The translations under genes were made by a program, and so were the position numbers. The notes below the pieces were generated by a model. That model made no database searches. It saw only the letters and a program-made list of their open reading frames with translations, and was not told the DNA's origin. This document shows positions 16,536 through 26,263 of a DNA stretch of 64,000 bases, piece after piece. The stretch lies in contig JAKFUG010000012.1 in NCBI GenBank assembly GCA_021732785.1, forward strand, positions 62,001 to 126,000, in the 5' to 3' direction. The first letter of the stretch is position 1, and each line of letters begins with the position of its first letter. The stretch is from Planctomycetaceae bacterium. Lineage in GTDB: Bacteria > Planctomycetota > Planctomycetia > Planctomycetales > Planctomycetaceae.

Positions 16536-19500
16536 TTGCGACCTGTGCTGCTGATTTTGATCGCGTGCGCCGTCACGTCCCCCGCTTTCGCTGCCGATGA
16601 CACTCTCACCTTCGAGCAGGACATCTGGCCGATTTTTCGGGCTCACTGTTTCGATTGTCATGGTGCCGCCGCGGAATTGAAGGGCCAGCTCGATCTGCGG
16701 CTCGTGCGGTTTCAGTTGAAGGGGGGCGATTCCGGACCGGCGTTGACGGCGGGCGATCCCGCGGGGAGTTATCTGCTCGACCGGATTGAAAGCGGTGAGA
16801 TGCCGCCCGGCGAAGCGAAAGTGACGCCAAAGGAAAAGGACATCCTGCGCCGCTGGATTGCGGCGGGAGCGAAGACCGCGCGGGCGGAACCGACCGAACT
16901 CGCGCCGGGGTTGGGAATCACGCCCGAAGAACGGCGCTACTGGGCGTTCCAGCCGATTCAACGGCCGCAGACGCCAACGGTGAAGGCGGTTGATCGCGTC
17001 GTCACGCCGATTGATGCGCTCGTGTTGCAGAAGCTCGAAGCCCACAATCTGACGATGGCCCCGCCCGCGGATAAGACGACGCTGGTTCGCCGCGCGTATT
17101 TCGACTTGATCGGGCTGCCGCCGACGTTTGAGCAGGTGCAGGCGTTCGTCAACGATCCTTCACCCGGTGCGTGGGAACGGCTCATTGATGATCTGTTGCA
17201 ATCGCCGCATTATGGCGAACGGTGGGGTCGGCACTGGCTCGATGTCGCGGGGTATGCCGATTCCGACGGCGCGTCGAACGACGATCCGGTCCGACCGTAT
17301 GCCTACAAATACCGCGACTATGTCATCAAATCATTGAACGCAGACAAACCGTTCGATCAGTTTCTCATCGAGCAACTCGCGGGGGATGAACTTGTCCCGC
17401 TGCCGCATGCGAACCTGACACCGGAGCAAATCGAAAAGCTCGTGGCGACCGGCTTCCTGCGGATGGCGGTGGATGGGACCAACAGCGGCGGCATCGACCC
17501 AGCGATGGCCAGCAATCAGAACATTGCGGACACAATCAAGATTGTGACGACATCACTGTACGGTCTTTCGGTGGGATGCGCGCAGTGTCACGATCACCGT
17601 TATGATCCGATCCCGCAGGCCGACTATTACGGTTTGCGGTCCATTCTGGAACCCGCTCTCGACGCGAATCACTGGCGAAATCCCCGGCAGCGCGTGGTCT
17701 CGCTCTTCACCGATGCGGACCGTGCCAAATCGGCGGAGATTGAGAACGAAGCCAAACCCGTCATCGCCGAGCGCGACGAGAAGCAGCAGAAATATATTGA
17801 CGACGCGTTCACCAAGGAACTCGAAAAACATCCCGAAGAACTGCGTGACCCGTTGCGCCGGGCGTTTTATACCGCTGCCGACAAGCGGACGCCGGAGCAG
17901 CAAACGCTGTTGAAAGAACGGCCGAGCGCGAACATCAACCCTGGCGTGTTGTACCAGTACGATGCCGCCGCCGCGGAAGAATTGAAGAAGCTCGGCGAGA
18001 AGATTGAGGAGATTCGCCGCAAAAAACCGGTCGAAGATTACATCAGCCCGCTGAACGAACTGCCCAACGTGGCCCCGGTCGCGAAGCTGTTTTACCGGGG
18101 CGATTATCGTCAACCGCAAGCCGAGATTGCCCCTGCGGATTTGCAGATTGCGTCCACCGCCGATGCCCGCAAATCCTTCGCCGTGGACGACGCGGAGTTG
18201 CCGACATCCGGACGTCGATTGGCTTGGGCGAAGTGGTTGACGTCGGGGCAACATCCGCTGGTCGGACGCGTGCTGGCCAATCGCATCTGGATGCACCACT
18301 TCGGCCGCGGGATCGTCTCGACACCCAGCGAGTTCGGCAAGCTCGGCGAACTGCCGACGCATCCGGAACTGCTCGATTGGCTGGCGTCCGAGTTTGCATC
18401 CAACGGCTGGAGTCTGAAGAAGCTGCACAAGACGATCATGCTGTCGAGCGTCTACCAGCAATCGTCCCGTCGCACGCCGGAGCAGGACGCCGTGGATAGC
18501 GACAACCGCTTATACGGTCGCATGTCGGTCAAGCGGTTGGAAGCTGAAGCGATTCGCGACCGGTTGCTGACTGTCAGCGGCGTGTTAGATCGGACGCCGT
18601 TCGGCCCGCCGGTGGCCATCGCGCCGGATGACGCCGGGCAGATTGTGGTGACGAATGATGTCCCGCGTCGCAGTGTCTATCTGCAAGTGCGACGAACACA
18701 ACCCGTCGCCATGCTCACGGCCTTCGATGCCCCGGTGATGGACGTAAACTGCGAGCGTCGCCCCAGTTCCACCGTCGCCGGGCAATCGCTGATGTTGATG
18801 AACAGCCAGCACGTGCTCAAATCTGCTCGGCAACTCGCCGAACGCATTCGCAAGGAGACGACCGCCGACACATCGATCACCGTGCCCGCGGAGTTATCCC
18901 AACGGCTACAACTCGCGCAATCACCGTGGTCGTACGGCATGGGGGGCTTTGACACCGAAACGAACCGCGTCGTGAAATTTGTCCCGTTGCCCCATTGGAC
19001 GGGATCGATCTGGCAGGGCGGACCAATCCTGCCGGACCCGGCGATTGGTTACACGCTGCTGCACACCAACGGGGGTCACACGGGGGACAACCCGGATCAT
19101 GCGACAGTGCGACGGTTCACAGCGCCGATCTCGGGAACGCTGTCGATCCGTGGGTCGTTGCAGCATCCGTCCGAGAATGGTGACGGGGTGCGCGGCCGGG
19201 TTGTTTCGAGCCGCGCGGGTCTGCTTGGGTCATGGACCGTGAAGACAATCTCCGTCGATACGGTAGTCTCCAGCGCGATGATTGAAGCCGGAGACACGCT
19301 CGATTTCATCGTCGATTGCAATGAGAACGTGACGTCCGATTCGTTCACCTGGACGGTGGTGATCGAACTGAAGGATGCAACGGGAGCGGTCCTGCGGAGT
19401 TGGGATTCCGCCGCCGGTTTTCGTGGGCCGACGACCGCGGGCTTGCCGCAACAGATTGTGTCCGCGTGGCGCATGGCCTACGGCCGGGAGATCACGCCGA

Positions 19501-19667
19501 TGGAACTCAGCCGCGCGGTGACCTTCGCCGCGGAGCAACTCGCCGTGCTGCAAACGCTCTCCGCGGACGCCAAGAAAACGAATCCCCCCGCGGACGATGA
19601 ATTGCTCATGCTGACGAATCTTTGTCAACAATTGTTGGGATCGAACGAGTTTTTGTATGTGGATTGA
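16536..19667 (+). CDS. Planctomycete cytochrome c / DUF1549 / DUF1553 protein
   Basis: A 1043-residue exported protein of the PSCyt1-PSD1 type confined mainly to planctomycetes and relatives. An N-terminal signal peptide (RPVLLILIACAVTSPAFA) leads into a cytochrome-type motif with CxxCH (HCFDCHGAAAELKG). The DUF1549 domain follows (IDALVLQKLEA, RRAYFDLIGLPPT, ERWGRHWLDVAGY), with a second CxxCH in GCAQCHDHRYDP. A later DUF1553 domain has HPLVGRVLANRIWMHHFG and LPTHPELLDWLASEF. The last 300 residues include a beta-rich insert before the final DUF1553 part. No ATG opens the frame. TTG 16536, with AGGA 7 bases ahead, gives the best signal peptide; TTG 16491 is the alternative. It pairs with the DUF1501 gene downstream. 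Confidence 0.92.
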   Translation: MRPVLLILIACAVTSPAFAADDTLTFEQDIWPIFRAHCFDCHGAAAELKGQLDLRLVRFQLKGGDSGPALTAGDPAGSYLLDRIESGEMPPGEAKVTPKEKDILRRWIAAGAKTARAEPTELAPGLGITPEERRYWAFQPIQRPQTPTVKAVDRVVTPIDALVLQKLEAHNLTMAPPADKTTLVRRAYFDLIGLPPTFEQVQAFVNDPSPGAWERLIDDLLQSPHYGERWGRHWLDVAGYADSDGASNDDPVRPYAYKYRDYVIKSLNADKPFDQFLIEQLAGDELVPLPHANLTPEQIEKLVATGFLRMAVDGTNSGGIDPAMASNQNIADTIKIVTTSLYGLSVGCAQCHDHRYDPIPQADYYGLRSILEPALDANHWRNPRQRVVSLFTDADRAKSAEIENEAKPVIAERDEKQQKYIDDAFTKELEKHPEELRDPLRRAFYTAADKRTPEQQTLLKERPSANINPGVLYQYDAAAAEELKKLGEKIEEIRRKKPVEDYISPLNELPNVAPVAKLFYRGDYRQPQAEIAPADLQIASTADARKSFAVDDAELPTSGRRLAWAKWLTSGQHPLVGRVLANRIWMHHFGRGIVSTPSEFGKLGELPTHPELLDWLASEFASNGWSLKKLHKTIMLSSVYQQSSRRTPEQDAVDSDNRLYGRMSVKRLEAEAIRDRLLTVSGVLDRTPFGPPVAIAPDDAGQIVVTNDVPRRSVYLQVRRTQPVAMLTAFDAPVMDVNCERRPSSTVAGQSLMLMNSQHVLKSARQLAERIRKETTADTSITVPAELSQRLQLAQSPWSYGMGGFDTETNRVVKFVPLPHWTGSIWQGGPILPDPAIGYTLLHTNGGHTGDNPDHATVRRFTAPISGTLSIRGSLQHPSENGDGVRGRVVSSRAGLLGSWTVKTISVDTVVSSAMIEAGDTLDFIVDCNENVTSDSFTWTVVIELKDATGAVLRSWDSAAGFRGPTTAGLPQQIVSAWRMAYGREITPMELSRAVTFAAEQLAVLQTLSADAKKTNPPADDELLMLTNLCQQLLGSNEFLYVD

Positions 19668-19671
19668 TATT

Positions 19672-19750
19672 CAACAAGCCCGAAGCGCCAGCGCCGGGTT
19701 CCGTGCTTTGATCGAAGAAGAGACCCGGCGCTGGCGCTTCGGGCTTGTTG
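19672..19750. repeat. AAGCCCGAAGCGCCAGCGCCGG hairpin, copy 1
   Basis: The left arm CAACAAGCCCGAAGCGCCAG pairs almost perfectly with the right arm CTGGCGCTTCGGGCTTGTTG. It begins 4 bp after the stop of the DUF1549 gene and separates it from the DUF1501 gene. A second copy abuts the RimK-like stop codon at 29877-29949. Confidence 0.9.
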
Positions 19751-19763
19751 GGACATTCGTGAA

Positions 19764-21203
19764 ATGACGACACCAATCCGCACACGGCGCGAATTCCTGG
19801 CCGACAACGCCATGGGCATCGGTTCCATTGCGCTCGCCTGGATGCTGCAACAGGAACAACTCCTCGCCAAACCCGCGGCGGTCACCGCGCGGCAAGCGCA
19901 GTACGATCTGAAGCCGAAGACGCCGCACTTCGCACCCCGCGCCCAGGCGATGATCTCGCTGTTTATGCACGGCGGTCCGGCTCACATGGACCTCACCGAT
20001 CCCAAGCCCGAACTGACCAAACACAGCGGGCAGGACTACACCGGCGAAGTCGTTTACAGCTTTGTGAATCGCGCCAGCAAGAAACTCCTCGGCAGTCCGT
20101 GGAAGTTCTCCAGGCACGGCGAATGCGGCACCGAACTCTCCGAACTGTTGCCGCACACCGCGGACATCGTCGACGACATGTGCCTCATCCGTTCGATGCA
20201 CACCGGCCACAACGGCCATGAAGTGTCGATCCGTTACTTCCACGGCGGCATCCCGGCGGTGCTGGGACGGCCGACGATGGGTTCGTGGCTGGTGTACGGT
20301 CTCGGTTGTGAAACGCAGAATCTCCCGGCGTACATGGTCCTCACCGATCCGGGCGGGCATCCCGTGGACGGCGTGACGAACTGGTCGAACGGGTTCATGC
20401 CGCCGCTGTTTCAGGGGACGGTGTTGCGGCCGACGGAGCCGCGGATTCTGAACCTCAACCCGCCGCCGCTTTTGAAGGGGACTTTGCAGCAACAGAATCT
20501 CGCTCTGCTCGATGACCTCAACCGTCAGCACAGTGAATTACATCCCGGTGAAGCCGATCTCGAGGCCCGCATCGCCAGTTATGAACTCGCGGCGCGGATG
20601 CAAACCGCGGCGACGGAAGCCCTCGATCTGTCGCAGGAAACCGAAGCCACGCAGAAGCTCTACGGTCTCGATCAGGACGCCACGCGCGAATATGGCACGC
20701 GGTGCCTCATCGCCCGGCGGTTGGTCGAACGGGGCGTGCGCTTCGTGCAAATGTTCCTTGGTGGGCAACCGTGGGATACCCACACGGGCATCCGCGGCGC
20801 ATTGCCCGCTGTCTGCAAACGGACCGATCAACCCGCCGCCGCCTTGGTGAAAGATTTGAAGCAGCGCGGCATGCTCGATTCCACGCTCGTTCACTGGGGC
20901 GGCGAAATCGGTCGGCTCCCAGTGACCGAAGGGACCGGCGATCAGGAAGGCCGCGATCACAACGGGCAGGGCTTTTCGACCTGGCTCGCCGGCGGCGGTG
21001 TGAAGGGGGGCATGGTCTACGGCGAGACGGACGAAGTCGGTCACCGCGCGGTGACGAATGTCGTGACACCGAACGATTATCAGGCCACCGTGCTCAACCT
21101 GTTTGGACTCAATCACGCCGAGTTGATGTACCGGCATAATGGTCAGGAACAGATCATCACGGCGAAACGCGATTGCCGGGTGGTGAGCGAGATCATGCGG
21201 TAG
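19764..21203 (+). CDS. DUF1501 protein (Tat-type N-terminus)
   Basis: A 479-residue protein with an N-terminal RTRREFLADNAMGIG stretch, a twin-arginine-like signal. The body shows the sulfatase/alkaline-phosphatase-like DUF1501 features: ISLFMHGGPAHMDLTDPK near the start, VLTDPGGHPVDGV, QMFLGGQPWDTH and a late VHWGGEIGRLPV with GRDHNGQGFS. DUF1501 genes regularly follow PSCyt1/DUF1549 genes in planctomycetes, as here. The reaction is unknown; it may act on sulfated or phosphorylated polymers together with its cytochrome-like partner. Confidence 0.92.
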   Translation: MTTPIRTRREFLADNAMGIGSIALAWMLQQEQLLAKPAAVTARQAQYDLKPKTPHFAPRAQAMISLFMHGGPAHMDLTDPKPELTKHSGQDYTGEVVYSFVNRASKKLLGSPWKFSRHGECGTELSELLPHTADIVDDMCLIRSMHTGHNGHEVSIRYFHGGIPAVLGRPTMGSWLVYGLGCETQNLPAYMVLTDPGGHPVDGVTNWSNGFMPPLFQGTVLRPTEPRILNLNPPPLLKGTLQQQNLALLDDLNRQHSELHPGEADLEARIASYELAARMQTAATEALDLSQETEATQKLYGLDQDATREYGTRCLIARRLVERGVRFVQMFLGGQPWDTHTGIRGALPAVCKRTDQPAAALVKDLKQRGMLDSTLVHWGGEIGRLPVTEGTGDQEGRDHNGQGFSTWLAGGGVKGGMVYGETDEVGHRAVTNVVTPNDYQATVLNLFGLNHAELMYRHNGQEQIITAKRDCRVVSEIMR

Positions 21204-21259
21204 AGCGTTGTGAGCGGCACGGCGCTAGCCGCCGGTTCTTCGTCTTTGCATTCGTTTTG

Positions 21260-21346
21260 TGTGCCACTGGCCCTGCCGGTGTTCTCCCGATCAATGCAGG
21301 TGGTTTTCCATCGAAAATTAAGACACTGGCGGAGCCAGTGGCACAC
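21260..21346. repeat. GTGTGCCACTGGC palindrome
   Basis: GTGTGCCACTGGC pairs with the right arm GCCAGTGGCACAC about 60 bp away. It lies between the convergent DUF1501 and YHS-like genes and is distantly similar to the GTGCCACTGC repeats at 1176-1254 and 3721-3813. Confidence 0.75.
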
Positions 21347-21350
21347 AAAC

Positions 21351-21388
21351 AAGGACGCCCAGGGTTAAGAAACCTTGGGCGTCCTTGT
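21351..21388. terminator. Bidirectional hairpin terminator between convergent genes
   Basis: CAAGGACGCCCAGGGTT and AACCTTGGGCGTCCTTG form a stem of 16-17 bp. On both strands a short T-run (TTTC or TTTGTG) follows the stem. It lies just past the leftward YHS-like gene end and could also stop the rightward DUF1501 transcript. Confidence 0.65.
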
Positions 21389-21411
21389 TTCAAACGATTC
21401 ATTCACAATCG

Positions 21412-23250
21412 TTATTCGATGCCCGCTGGGGTCGCAAACTTGGCGGGATCGTTGGTGAAGGCCGTGTGGGTCTCTTCGCTGGAGAAGAGATACAACTGGC
21501 CTTTGTACCAGGCGGCGAAGTCCAGCGTTCCTTCGGCCACGTCTTTGTCACGAATCAGGACCACCACGTCGGCACCGTAGGCCGCAGGGGCGTAACCGGC
21601 GGGAGCCTGATCGAATTTGGCTTTCGCTTCCGCGGAAGCAAAGTGGAATTTCTGACCGCGGAATTGCGAGTGGAAGTCGGGCTTGGCGTCTTGCAGTTCG
21701 CGTTCGTCCCTTAGCATGACCGGGCAGAATCCCTTGAGGCCTTTCATTCCGCCGCGTTCCCGAATCTTCTGCATCTTGGCCGCGTATTCCGCAGCTTCGG
21801 GAGTTTGCGTTGTCGGCTTGGCAATGATCGGCTCATTGGGCAGCGTGAGGACCGGTTCCTCGACCGGCTTGGCAACTGCGATCGGCTTGGTGACTTCAGC
21901 AGGCTTCGCGACTTCGATGGGCTTGGCAACCGCGGCCGGTTGAGCCACATCCGCGGGGAAGAACTCCGCGTCTTCACCGGCAGGCAACGAGCCCGTTGGT
22001 GTCGTTACGACTTCTGCCGGCACGTCTTCCGGTTCAATGGCTGTCGCTGCGGGTGCTGGTGTGGCGGTCGCCGTCACCTGGGGAATGGCTAGCGGAGACG
22101 GCTCCGCGGGCGTTTCCAACTCGGGAGCGGCTTCCAGCGGAATGGGCTTGGCAACAAGGGGTTCTTCTTCGTCGAGCGCCAATCCCGAGAACGGCGATTC
22201 CATCCCCTCTTCGTCGGCTTTCGCTTCGCTCTCCGCCGTGAAGGGATCCGGGAATTCCTCGCGTGATGCCGGGGCTTCATTCGCAGCCACCGACATCTCG
22301 GCTTGCGGTTGCGTTACGACGGGTGCTTCAAACGGCGATTCGGACGGAGCATCCGCACCAACAATCACCGGCGATTCGAAGATGGGCTCGGGTTCAGCGA
22401 CGGTGCGGGCGGTGAATGCCTGGGCCGCGGACGGTCCCGTAATCACCGGACCGTTTGTCGGCGCAAGGGTGGTCACCCGAGGGGTCACCATTTGCGGTGC
22501 CGACGTCGCGACGACCTGATCGAGTTGTAGTCTTTCGGCAACGTTGGCCGGTGCCGGTGGTACGACAGCGGTCGACGTGGACTTGGGGGTCGATGCGACG
22601 GCGGCGGGCTGGGCTGACTGTTCGGGCAAACGTTTGGGCTGCGTCCCATTATACGGCGCGTAATTGTGTGCGGCCGGTGGCGTCTTGCCCGCGACAGTGG
22701 GGGCGGGAGTGGTTGGCCGGGTGATTGGCGCTGGAGGTGCGGTCCGTGTGGCGGGCTTCGAACCGGGCATCATGCGTTGGAAGAAGGAGACGACCGGATT
22801 GCGGCTGGTGCTGCTGCGGGTCGGGGCACTGGCGGCGGGAGCCGCCGCATTCGTACGGACCGGCACCGCCGCGCTGGAACCGTACGGTGGCAAGGGGGCG
22901 TTCGCCGGGGCCCCCGTCGATTTTCCATTGATGCGTTGCATTTGATCGGGCGTCGGCACTTCTGGCGCTTCGCGACCGTTTTCGTTGTACAGGCGACGGA
23001 GTTCGCGCTGAACAGGCGTTTCGCCCTCGACCAGATCCTGTGGTGCTGCGGGTGATTCATCCGCGGGGGGAACCGTGGGGGCGGTTCGCTGGGCCGGTTT
23101 AACCGTCTGGCGAGTGGCGGGCTTCACCACCGTCGGCTTGCCCGTGGCGGCGGAGGTTTGGGCAAAGGCTGCGGACGGAGCAGCGAGCATTCCCATCGCG
23201 GCGGCGCTGAGAATCCACTTGGGCATTCGGTAGGGATGTGGCCAACGCAT
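21412..23250 (-). CDS. Secreted Ala/Pro-rich protein with C-terminal YHS-like domains
   Basis: A 612-residue exported protein. After a signal peptide (PKWILSAAAMGMLAAPSAAFA) most of the chain is low-complexity Pro/Ala/Thr/Glu with imperfect VAKP.E/VTKP repeats at about 450-510. The last 110 residues are ordered: GFCPVMLRDERELQDAKPDF and then YRGQKFHF-type strands (QFRGQKFHFASAEAKAKF), a second similar half ending in YKGQLYLFSSEETHTAF. This is a pair of YHS/TRASH-like modules, possibly metal-binding via the Cys and His. The ATG at 23250, with AGGAG 10 bases ahead, is taken; 23226 is an alternative. Function is unknown. Confidence 0.7.
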   Translation of the reverse strand: MRWPHPYRMPKWILSAAAMGMLAAPSAAFAQTSAATGKPTVVKPATRQTVKPAQRTAPTVPPADESPAAPQDLVEGETPVQRELRRLYNENGREAPEVPTPDQMQRINGKSTGAPANAPLPPYGSSAAVPVRTNAAAPAASAPTRSSTSRNPVVSFFQRMMPGSKPATRTAPPAPITRPTTPAPTVAGKTPPAAHNYAPYNGTQPKRLPEQSAQPAAVASTPKSTSTAVVPPAPANVAERLQLDQVVATSAPQMVTPRVTTLAPTNGPVITGPSAAQAFTARTVAEPEPIFESPVIVGADAPSESPFEAPVVTQPQAEMSVAANEAPASREEFPDPFTAESEAKADEEGMESPFSGLALDEEEPLVAKPIPLEAAPELETPAEPSPLAIPQVTATATPAPAATAIEPEDVPAEVVTTPTGSLPAGEDAEFFPADVAQPAAVAKPIEVAKPAEVTKPIAVAKPVEEPVLTLPNEPIIAKPTTQTPEAAEYAAKMQKIRERGGMKGLKGFCPVMLRDERELQDAKPDFHSQFRGQKFHFASAEAKAKFDQAPAGYAPAAYGADVVVLIRDKDVAEGTLDFAAWYKGQLYLFSSEETHTAFTNDPAKFATPAGIE

Positions 23251-23683
23251 TGTCCGGGATCTCCTGCTCAGCCCAACGCTGTGGGCCATGTCCATTTCGT
23301 CGAGGAAAACGGACGTAAACCATTTTCCTGAAATTCATTACGACTCGGGAGTCGTGCTTGCTTCCCTGGGGGCGATTTCGAAGCGGAGGTGAATCCGCAC
23401 TCTCTTTCGCGCTCAGAGTCAGTAAGTTTCATCGTCGTGTCGACCCTGCGGTTTGTACGGCGTATACGGATTTTGCGAATGAATCCGCCGTTACAGCGGT
23501 TACCGTCGACACCTTCGGAAAAGTTGGCAAAGTCTTCCGTAGCTTCCTATGTTCACATTCGGGTTTACGTGAAGTCTCTGCCGAGGGTGCGCTACTCTCA
23601 CGTTCTCCGCCGCGGTATCTTCAAGTGGACAGTCCCCTGGCCGGAAGTCGGCCCCGTTTCCCACCCGCCGAAAGTCGACCGAT
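23251..23683. promoter_or_regulatory. Divergent spacer before sppA and the YHS-like gene
   Basis: A 433-bp stretch with no convincing coding content. It must hold the promoters of both flanking divergent genes, but no sigma-70 boxes stand out. A short ACTCGGGAGT palindrome lies near 23343. Confidence 0.45.
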
Positions 23684-24721
23684 ATGGCCAGTCCGATCTT
23701 TCCCGAAGACAGCGGCAACCGCCCCGCGACGCCCACCGTGGTGGTGCAGACCCAGCCGCATAATTTCTGGCAGACCTGGGCGCTGCGGCTGGTGATGATC
23801 GCGCTGGGCATTTCGATCATGGCGAACATTGGCATGTTCGCTTCCTATCAGGAATATTTCGCGAAAGCCGACCCGCCGCAGGAGCTGTATCACTCCGGCG
23901 ACCGCTTGGCGAGCGACAAAATTGCCGTCCTCACCATGAACGGCACCATCATGCCCCCTTATACCGAACGGCTGATTGAACAAATCAAAGCGGCCGAAAA
24001 AGCCGATGCGGTGAAAGGTGTGCTGCTCGTCGTCGATAGCCCGGGCGGATTGGTCGCGGACAGCCACGAAATCTACCACCGGCTGAAGAAGCTCAGCGAC
24101 AAGAAGCCCGTGTATGTGCAAATGAAACGGATTGCCGCGTCCGGCGGGTACTACATCGCCATGGGGGGCGGCCCGAACGCCAAGATTTACGCCGAACCGA
24201 CAACGTGGACCGGGTCCATCGGCGTCATCATCCCGCGGTACGATGTGACGAAGCTCGCGGAGAAATTCGGTGTCGATTCGGCTCCGATCAAGACGGGCGA
24301 GTTCAAGGACGCGCTGAGTCCTTTCCGGCCCCTCTCCGACAACGAACGCAAAGTGTGGGACAACATCATCGGTCAGGCGTTCGACCAGTTTCGCGAAATC
24401 ATCGATACCAATCGCGAGACGATGAATGCCGATCAGGTGATGGCGGTTGCGACCGGCGAAGTCTTCACCGCGAAGGATGCCAAGGCGAAAGGCTTGATCG
24501 ACGAGATCGGGTACGAAGAGGAATCGCTCGAAGCGCTGAAGGGCAAACTCAACCTGAAAGCCATACGCGTGGTGACTTACACGCACCCCATCACGCTGGT
24601 GGACGTCCTGCTCGGTGCGACGGCGAAGTCCCCCGCAACCGATCGCTGGCGCGCAGTGATGGAAGCCAGTGTGCCGAAAGCGTTGTACTATTGTTCGTGG
24701 TTGCCGCCGTTGCCGGAATGA
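23684..24721 (+). CDS. sppA: Signal peptide peptidase, SppA type (S49)
   Basis: A 345-residue membrane serine peptidase. One transmembrane helix at residues about 32-52 (WALRLVMIALGISIMANIGM) anchors it. The S49 core shows VDSPGGLVADSHEIY, the nucleophile Ser153 in KRIAASGGYY and the base Lys203 in APIKTGEFKDALSPF. This Ser/Lys dyad is the known catalytic pair of SppA, which degrades cleaved signal peptides. The single-domain length fits the short SppA form. It starts at ATG 23684 and stands alone. Confidence 0.93.
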   Translation: MASPIFPEDSGNRPATPTVVVQTQPHNFWQTWALRLVMIALGISIMANIGMFASYQEYFAKADPPQELYHSGDRLASDKIAVLTMNGTIMPPYTERLIEQIKAAEKADAVKGVLLVVDSPGGLVADSHEIYHRLKKLSDKKPVYVQMKRIAASGGYYIAMGGGPNAKIYAEPTTWTGSIGVIIPRYDVTKLAEKFGVDSAPIKTGEFKDALSPFRPLSDNERKVWDNIIGQAFDQFREIIDTNRETMNADQVMAVATGEVFTAKDAKAKGLIDEIGYEEESLEALKGKLNLKAIRVVTYTHPITLVDVLLGATAKSPATDRWRAVMEASVPKALYYCSWLPPLPE

Positions 24722-24774
24722 CGCTCGTCTGAAACGGCCGTGGTGAAACATCGACCGGTGTTGGTGGCGCGGTC

Positions 24775-26163
24775 ATGCACACATATTCATTCTGTGATCG
24801 AGCGAATCGCCGCCGCTGGTGGGCGCAGACGTCCGGTTTGTTTCTGGGCGGCTTAACGTCCGCGCAAGCATCGATGGCGACGACGTCTGCCCCGCGGGCC
24901 AAAACGGTGCTGTTCGTCGTGGCGAACGGCGGGCAGAGCCAACTCGAAACGTGGGATCCAAAGCCGCTTGCACCGCGCGAAGTCCGGGGGGATTTCTCGG
25001 CAATTTCGACGTCGGTTGCGGGAACACAGTTCTCCGAGCATCTCCCGCGATTGTCGCAGCGCGCCCACAAGTTCGCCGTCATTCGGTCGATGTCGCACGA
25101 AGACCTCGATCACGGTTCGGCGTTGTACCTCACGTTGACGGGGCAGTATCACGCCCGGCGATCGGGCAATCCTTTACCCGCTGCGACCGATTGGCCCACC
25201 ATGAGTGCGGTGGTGAAACGGGTGCGACCAACACAGGACACGATCGAAACCGCGATCCATCTCAACGGCCCGGCACAGATCCCCATCAACATCGGCGCGG
25301 GTCAGAACTCCGGGTTTCTCGGACCCGATTTTGATCCGATGCTTCTGGGAGATGTGACCGCCACCGACACCACCTTGCCGGGGCTTTCACCACTGCCGCG
25401 GTTGGATGTCGCCCGGCGGAATGAGCGTGCGCGTTTGCTGCAACAGATGGAACGACCAGCCCACACAGATTCGATTGCCACCCAGCGGCATCATGTCTTG
25501 TATGACCGCGCGTTTGATCTCCTCGATCGGCCGTCGGTGCAACATGCGTTCGACCTTGAACGCGAACCAGTAGCGCTGCGCGAGCGATATGGACGTAACC
25601 GTTCCGGACAAGCGTGTCTGCTGGCCCGGCGTTTGGTGGAAGCCGAGGTTCCCTGGATCACACTCTTCTGGAATCACACCGGCCGCGGGCAAGATCTTGC
25701 GCCGGATGACACCGAGGAATACGGCTGGGACACGCACAACGACATTTTTGACGCATTGAAGAATCGGTTGCTGCCACGATTCGATCAGAGCTTTTCCACG
25801 TTGCTCGACGATCTCGACAGCCGCGGGTTGATGGACCGCACGCTGGTGGTGTGTGCCGGTGAATTCGGTCGAGCGCCATTGGTCGCGCTCGAGAAAAACT
25901 TCGCGGGGGAATCGCCCGGCCGCAAGCATTGGGCGGCGTGCTATTCGGTGATCGCTGCCGGGGCGGGCGTACAGCCGGGGCAAGTGATCGGGGCTTCGGA
26001 TCGCCGTGGAGCATACCCCGCGACGGAAAGCTGGGGCCCGTGGGATCTCACGGCGACGATGTTTTCGGCGCTGGGACTCGATCCCGATTCGCACTTCACC
26101 GATAAAGCCGGCCGTTTATTTCCGATGACGACCGGGCAGATTATCACGCCGTTGTATGCGTAA
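24775..26163 (+). CDS. DUF1501 protein, second copy
   Basis: A 462-residue DUF1501 family member. It has an RRRWWAQTSGLFLGG N-terminus instead of the usual RRxFL Tat motif, so export by Tat is uncertain. The core motifs are VLFVVANGGQSQLETWDPKP, ATDWPTMSAVV and VPWITLFWNHTGRG, with the late VVCAGEFGRAPL. GGQSQLETWD replaces the usual GGPSxxDLWDxKP. No DUF1549 partner is adjacent. It follows sppA by about 50 bp on the same strand. Confidence 0.88.
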   Translation: MHTYSFCDRANRRRWWAQTSGLFLGGLTSAQASMATTSAPRAKTVLFVVANGGQSQLETWDPKPLAPREVRGDFSAISTSVAGTQFSEHLPRLSQRAHKFAVIRSMSHEDLDHGSALYLTLTGQYHARRSGNPLPAATDWPTMSAVVKRVRPTQDTIETAIHLNGPAQIPINIGAGQNSGFLGPDFDPMLLGDVTATDTTLPGLSPLPRLDVARRNERARLLQQMERPAHTDSIATQRHHVLYDRAFDLLDRPSVQHAFDLEREPVALRERYGRNRSGQACLLARRLVEAEVPWITLFWNHTGRGQDLAPDDTEEYGWDTHNDIFDALKNRLLPRFDQSFSTLLDDLDSRGLMDRTLVVCAGEFGRAPLVALEKNFAGESPGRKHWAACYSVIAAGAGVQPGQVIGASDRRGAYPATESWGPWDLTATMFSALGLDPDSHFTDKAGRLFPMTTGQIITPLYA

Positions 26164-26263
26164 TGACGCGATGTTGAGCCGCGACTCGGAGTCCGCGGAG
26201 AGGAGCGCTGCGGGTTGCACGTTCCACGCAGCGCTCCCCTGGCGGGTCGCGGCTAAACACTTT